The notes beneath the pieces are model-generated. The model was not told the DNA's origin and ran no database searches. It was given only the letters and a program-made list of their open reading frames with translations. Positions 60,356 through 64,000 of a DNA stretch of 64,000 nt are shown one piece after another. The DNA is taken from NCBI GenBank assembly GCA_030692365.1, contig JAUYCC010000026.1, positions 32,063 to 96,062 on the forward strand. The letters are read 5' to 3'. The position numbers and the translations under genes are program-made. Origin of the DNA: Pelolinea sp. (GTDB lineage Bacteria > Chloroflexota > Anaerolineae > Anaerolineales > Anaerolineaceae). Positions within the stretch are counted from its first letter, which is position 1. Each line of letters opens with the position of its first letter.

Positions 60356-60612
60356 CATCGCGAGGCGCTGTTCATAGCGCCGTGACGATCTCATCCATCC
60401 GCATGATTCCTCTCCCCAAAAATGGGGAGAGGTTAGGCCAAGGCACAGAGCGAAGCGCACTTGCCCAGAGCGTACTGTGCGTGGGGTGGTGTGAGGGGTC
60501 CAATTATTTATTAAGTTGAGCTTTTTTTCGTAACCGGTATCAACTTCCTCGTCGCCCAGTTGACAAACACATACCCGATAAACGCGACCATTGCCGCAAC
60601 TGCCCACAGCGC
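60356..60612. repeat. 257-bp direct repeat, copy A
   Basis: This segment matches 61926-62182 without gaps at a constant offset of 1,570 bases, with about 19 mismatches (roughly 93% identity). It includes a dyad CTCTCCCC/GGGGAGAG, and its 3' third contains the last about 30 codons of the MFS gene, here as a headless remnant. The rest of the gap to 60714 contains no gene that I see. Confidence 0.9.
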
Positions 60613-60714
60613 GCTAGGCGGCATTCTATTTCGGTCATCCATGTGTCGAGGCACACACCGTTTATCTTTTTTTCTCTTTATTTTTTTCCCATGGTGTAGA
60701 GGTCCAGTGGGAGA

Positions 60715-61260
60715 TTATTTTTTATCCTTTCCCTGCAACTTATCTTTAATCTGATGGAATTCATCACCTTTCCCCTCAACCACAGACCACCTCTCAACCT
60801 CTTTTATATCTATCATGTGTGCTTTGGAAACCAGGATCGCCTGTGCCAGGCATTGACGGTCACCCCAGTGATAATACGCCGCAAGCCGATCCTTCACGCA
60901 ATCTGTGGGATTCAGCAAATGAAGAACTCCGGTTGTCAAATGAATTTGATTGAGTTTTCCCGCATGTTCTGACCCCAATGAAAGCGGGCCAGGTGGAAAC
61001 TCAACGAAAAATTCGGAATCGGGGTGATGAAAATGCCTGTCCAGTTCAATAAACCCAATCCCTGCCATTGCATCCCGGATAATTGCCCTTTTTGCGGAAT
61101 ACATATTTACCAAATCCAGGTCTTTGGAAACATATTGATTCTTGCTGTAAAATGCGACCACTGCACCGCCTGATAGCGCAACCTTGATATTTTTGCTTTC
61201 CAAATGTGATTGTATAAATGCTGCCAATTCTGCCTGGCTCATCTCATTAATAGGTTTCAT
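60715..61260 (-). CDS. Nucleotidyltransferase-fold protein (candidate toxin or modifier)
   Basis: The 181-residue protein has LSGGAVVAFYSKNQYVSKDLDLV, the Gly-Gly, Ser and DxD pattern of a minimal nucleotidyltransferase (DUF6036/AbiEii-related). The downstream part is helical with LLNPTDCVKDRLAAYYHWGDRQCLAQA, seen in similar NTase proteins. It overlaps the upstream wHTH gene by 4 bases (ATGA). Such wHTH/NTase pairs are often toxin-antitoxin or phage-defence modules; this is inference. Confidence 0.78.
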   Translation of the reverse strand: MKPINEMSQAELAAFIQSHLESKNIKVALSGGAVVAFYSKNQYVSKDLDLVNMYSAKRAIIRDAMAGIGFIELDRHFHHPDSEFFVEFPPGPLSLGSEHAGKLNQIHLTTGVLHLLNPTDCVKDRLAAYYHWGDRQCLAQAILVSKAHMIDIKEVERWSVVEGKGDEFHQIKDKLQGKDKK

Positions 61261-61589
61261 AAAATTTTCCCCTTCCGGCGCGGGCGCTTGCGGCTCATGG
61301 TCAATTTTTCAATTTCTTCTAATGGATAAAAAGATAAAGCTTTTTCGAGCAAATTTTTAAGTTCACTTAATAGGGGATAACGCGGATTGAATGCATATAA
61401 GCGCGTTCTCCCCGCAGTTCGGCTGACCAAAACACCGCCATTTTCAAATTTTTCAAGTTGCTTCTGAATTGGATATGGATCGGTGTTAAAGAATCGGGCG
61501 ATTTCACGGGCATACCCCTCTTTACGTGAAGAGATGTAAATAAGAACACGTTCCGCATTGGTTGAATTTAGAACTGGTTCCAGTATCAT
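61257..61589 (-). CDS. Winged-helix transcription regulator, partner of the nucleotidyltransferase
   Basis: This 110-residue protein has a wHTH (YAREIARFFNTDPYPIQKQLEKFENGGVLVSRTAGRTRLYAFN) and a basic tail (SRKRPRRKGKIL). It is coupled to the NTase gene. An AT-rich imperfect inverted repeat (CCTATATTATATA ... TATATTATATAGG, about 61594-61629) lies at its promoter and may be its own operator. Confidence 0.8.
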   Translation of the reverse strand: MILEPVLNSTNAERVLIYISSRKEGYAREIARFFNTDPYPIQKQLEKFENGGVLVSRTAGRTRLYAFNPRYPLLSELKNLLEKALSFYPLEEIEKLTMSRKRPRRKGKIL

Positions 61590-61925
61590 TATTTGTCCTA
61601 TATTATATATTTATTGTTATATTATATAGGTCATTATATCACCCACTTTTTATTTCAGCCAAGCACCCGTACGTTTTGTGGATTAAACTTTTCGAAAACC
61701 TCTGAATCAGGCGATAGAGAAATTATGCTGTTCCTCTCGGGAGGAAGTAGGTAAATTTGCAAATTACGAACTCATTTGAATTAAGAGCCATGCACGGTTC
61801 TAAAATGAAAACCAATGAAACAGGACTTTAAAAGGGCATCCCGGCAGGTCCGTGAAACGAAGCTGACGAATGGCAGAGGTCTGTAGCCTATTCTAGTCAT
61901 AATAAATCATGCTTTTACGGATTTC
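61590..61925. other. Non-coding segment between the wHTH gene and repeat copy B
   Basis: The first 40 bases are AT-rich with an imperfect inverted repeat suited to the wHTH promoter. The middle (about 61730-61860) contains GAGCCATGCACGGTTC, which resembles the end of group II intron domain IV flanks, but nothing else of an intron is clear. No ORF is supported. Confidence 0.5.
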
Positions 61926-62182
61926 CATCGCGAGGTGCGATTTTTAGCGCCGTGGCGATCTCATCCTTCCGCAGGATTCCTCTCCCCCAAAATGGGGAGA
62001 GGGTGGGCCAAGGCACATAGCGAAGCGCACTTGCCCAGAGCGTACTGTGCGTGGGGTGGTGTGAGGGATCCAATTATTTATTAAGTTGAGCTTTTTTTCG
62101 TAACCGGTATCAACTTCCTCGTCGCCCGGTTGACAAACACATACCCGATAAACGCAATCACCGCCGCAACTGCCCACAGCAC
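61926..62182. repeat. 257-bp direct repeat, copy B, overlapping the MFS 3' end
   Basis: This is the partner of copy A at 60356-60612. Its last 102 bases are the intact 3' end of the MFS gene, so this is likely the original copy and A the duplicate. The two repeats enclose about 1.3 kb holding the wHTH/nucleotidyltransferase pair. Confidence 0.9.
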
Positions 62183-63253
62183 GGAAATCCCCTGTTTATC
62201 GAAAATCAGCGGCGCTATAAACGACCCCAGCATCGCGCCTATCCCGCCAAACGCCGAATAATAATACGCCTGGCCGGTTGAGCGCCACTCCGGCTTCAGG
62301 TTCATATCCAGCACGATCATGCCTACAATAAACGCGCTGAAAATATAAAACCCGTGCAGGTTCTGAATGGCCAATCCTAGAACCGGACTCTTATTAATCA
62401 AATACAAAAAACATCTTAAAGGCAAAATGACGAAGCCCACCAAATACACAGCCCGCAGTGGAAATCTATCTGTAATGGCCTTGGTATTCGCCGAAAGCAG
62501 AATCTCAACCCCGGTCTGCAGCGCCACGCCAAACCCAATCATCCAGCTGGCCGCGCCGATCCCTTTCATGTAAACCGAATAGTAATTCAAAATGATTGAA
62601 AAGCTGATCCCGGAAAAGACCATCCCTACCAGCAGCAGCGCGTAAGGAGGGTTGTGTGTGACCATCTTGATGCCACCCAACCAGTCCACGGGCTTCTTGT
62701 CGGATGCCTTGGGCAGTGAGAGCGCCGCGAACAGCGCAAAGAAATTGGCTCCCGCGAAGACCGCAGGTACGAACCTCAATGTCTGGTCCAAAACAAATAG
62801 CCCCAGGAAGAAAGACCCGGTCATAAACCCAAACGCGCCCCACAGGCGCCAGCGGCCAAAATCCGTCTGGCGGTCTGATCTGGACAGGTAATCAATCGCC
62901 AGGGTATTGATCAGAGTGTCGGCGCTGGTTTCGCCCAGAGTTATGATCACAATGGCAAGTAAATAATACGCATAGACCTGCGGGCAGAAAAACAGGAACA
63001 GCCCACCCAGGCAGTTCAAAGCTACGCTGATGATTAATACCGATTTATGGATGCGGAACAGATCACACAAATACCCTGACAAGGGTTGTAAAACCACTTT
63101 ACCAAACGGGATAACCATTAGAAGCAGACCTAACGCGGATCCATTGATCCCCTTGCTGGTCAGCAGCAGCACCAAAAAGGGATATAAAACCCCCTGGCCG
63201 ATGAACTTGATAAAATAATAGACCTTGAATTTCAACCCGACTTTTTTATCCAT
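62081..63253 (-). CDS. MFS transporter (MFS_1-like/LacY-type)
   Basis: The 390-residue protein has about 12 helices in two halves. The first half contains LQPLSGYLCDLFRIHKSVLI (the MFS cytoplasmic loop) and the second half starts near residue 205 after KPVDWLGGIKMV. It resembles LacY-like/nucleoside symporters (MFS_1_like). Substrate unknown. Its 3' end is duplicated 1,570 bases away. Confidence 0.88.
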   Translation of the reverse strand: MDKKVGLKFKVYYFIKFIGQGVLYPFLVLLLTSKGINGSALGLLLMVIPFGKVVLQPLSGYLCDLFRIHKSVLIISVALNCLGGLFLFFCPQVYAYYLLAIVIITLGETSADTLINTLAIDYLSRSDRQTDFGRWRLWGAFGFMTGSFFLGLFVLDQTLRFVPAVFAGANFFALFAALSLPKASDKKPVDWLGGIKMVTHNPPYALLLVGMVFSGISFSIILNYYSVYMKGIGAASWMIGFGVALQTGVEILLSANTKAITDRFPLRAVYLVGFVILPLRCFLYLINKSPVLGLAIQNLHGFYIFSAFIVGMIVLDMNLKPEWRSTGQAYYYSAFGGIGAMLGSFIAPLIFDKQGISVLWAVAAVIAFIGYVFVNRATRKLIPVTKKSST

Positions 63254-63715
63254 AAGCCTTCTATTTTATCTGAAGATTTCCCCATGAGGATTAATAATAA
63301 GATATATGTGTTTTTTATAAATGATGACTTGTAATCATTCTTGTCATGTTGTTAGGTCAAGAATCCGCGATACCCCATGAAGAGTCATATTAATTTCCTA
63401 ATCGCGGAAAATTTAAAAACAAACATGACGCACCAGGCCGGAGCTCTCTACTGGAGTAGATTGCGGGGGCACCCTATATTCAGCGGCTTCAAGTAGCTAT
63501 AAGGTGGGGTAATATCGCGAAGTGCCCGAAAGGGTAAATTCTGAACCTATTGATTAAGAGTCAGTTTTCAGCTTGTCTATTGTATCTACTGTGTCTATTG
63601 TGTCCACCTGGTATCACCCAAATTGCATCAAAACGGGAGAGGCGGCTCTGTCCGCGACCCGTTGTATTAAACTTTAAAATGTCACACTCCATGAGAAACT
63701 ATGGAGATGAGACAA
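63254..63715. other. Intergenic segment before the transposase
   Basis: No gene is seen. A 7-bp inverted repeat TCCGCGA/TCGCGGA lies around 63365-63410. A hairpin AACGGG-GCGG/CCGC-CCCGTT (63632-63663) stands 53 bases before the transposase start and could limit read-through. Insertion-sequence ends cannot be fixed because the right end lies outside the window. Confidence 0.5.
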
Positions 63716-64000
63716 ATGACAAAAATAGTAATTGCATGGGAATTGTTAGAACAAGGGATACCCAAGAGCCATATCGCCAAACATCTTGGAGTATCTCGTC
63801 GGACAATTATTCGTTGGTCACAGGCAATTCAAGAACACGATGACTTACAAAGCTTTTTGGATGACTATCAGCAGGCCAGGAAAGGATCACGTCAGAAGCG
63901 AAAGATTGATGCAATCTTGAAACGCCGTATCTGGGCTATACGGGAAAAGCATCATCAATGTTGTGGGCAAAAGATTCAATACTTTTTAGAAAAAGAGTAT
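63716..64000 (+). mobile_element. 5' part of an IS481-like transposase gene
   Basis: ATG 63716 with GGAG nine bases upstream opens a frame running off the window. The visible 95 residues have an N-terminal helix-turn-helix (LEQGIPKSHIAKHLGVSRRTIIRW) and KRRIWAIREKHHQCCGQKIQYFLEKEY, a stretch typical of IS481/IS3-type transposases upstream of the DDE catalytic core. It marks the right edge of the accessory region. Confidence 0.8.

Noticed and set aside
60287..60607. A 106-codon minus-strand frame over repeat copy A
   Set aside because: It is out of frame with the MFS remnant in the repeat and crosses the membrane-protein gene end; not a gene.
61730..61860. Possible group II intron end (GAGCCATGCACGGTTC)
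   Set aside because: Only a short resemblance; no domain V, no reverse transcriptase and no 5' end could be found.

Overview
The window most likely comes from an anaerobic, sugar-fermenting member of the Chloroflexota (Anaerolineae-like). This is inferred from the gene content only: many uncharacterised carbohydrate-catabolism genes with SorC-type regulators, a rubrerythrin, a RACo-type corrinoid activator, and an HgcAB pair. No rRNA, tRNA or CRISPR array was recognised.

Region 1 (1-30 kb) is a dense carbohydrate-catabolism island. A plus-strand operon (1-4359) holds a PfkB kinase (cut by the window edge), an FGGY kinase, a LacD-like aldolase and a RuBisCO-like protein. Facing it is a minus-strand ribose-type ABC transporter operon ending in a xylose-isomerase-like TIM barrel (10321-4433). 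Two consensus promoters and a palindromic operator precede that operon. Upstream in the same direction lie a SorC regulator, a ROK kinase, a cupin glucose-6-phosphate isomerase, a 2-oxo-acid dehydrogenase (E1a/E1b/E2, no E3), a cyclase, a second PfkB kinase and a class II aldolase. A divergent promoter serves an epimerase/FGGY kinase pair. A second regulon (29777-22843) has its own SorC regulator, promoter and operator and encodes a SIS protein, a zinc alcohol dehydrogenase, a COG4091 oxidoreductase, an FGGY kinase and an L-fucose-isomerase-like protein.

Region 2 (30-41 kb) is housekeeping and envelope: a CPBP protease, two Cof-type phosphatases, an HtrA protease, two TrkA/RCK proteins beside a P-type cation ATPase, a Mut7-C protein, a Rieske-protein remnant and a PEPCK/HPr-kinase-fold protein.

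Region 3 (41.3-43.0 kb) is an arsR-hgcA-hgcB cluster. HgcA carries the NVWCAAGKG cap-helix motif and HgcB is a two-cluster ferredoxin, so the cell is predicted to methylate mercury. Two copies of a 16-bp palindrome sit at the promoter.

Region 4 (43-54 kb) has a lipoprotein, a polar amino-acid ABC transporter behind an attenuator-bearing leader, a GntR regulator, an acyltransferase/CDP-alcohol phosphotransferase pair, class II fructose-bisphosphate aldolase, a NagD-like phosphatase and a RACo-type protein. A rubrerythrin follows, interrupted by an in-frame TAG.

Region 5 (54.6-58.3 kb) looks like a magnesium-transport operon: corA (interrupted by an in-frame TAG), a soluble PRC-barrel/MgtE-N/CBS protein and a non-canonical NRAMP protein. 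Upstream of corA is a 32-codon leader ORF containing Glu-Pro-Asp-Pro, followed by a Rho-independent hairpin. This resembles the MgtL-type magnesium-sensing logic of enterobacteria.

Region 6 (58.3-64 kb) is accessory: a GIN-domain protein, a membrane protein, a wHTH/nucleotidyltransferase pair bracketed by a 257-bp direct repeat, an MFS permease, and the start of an IS481-like transposase running off the window.
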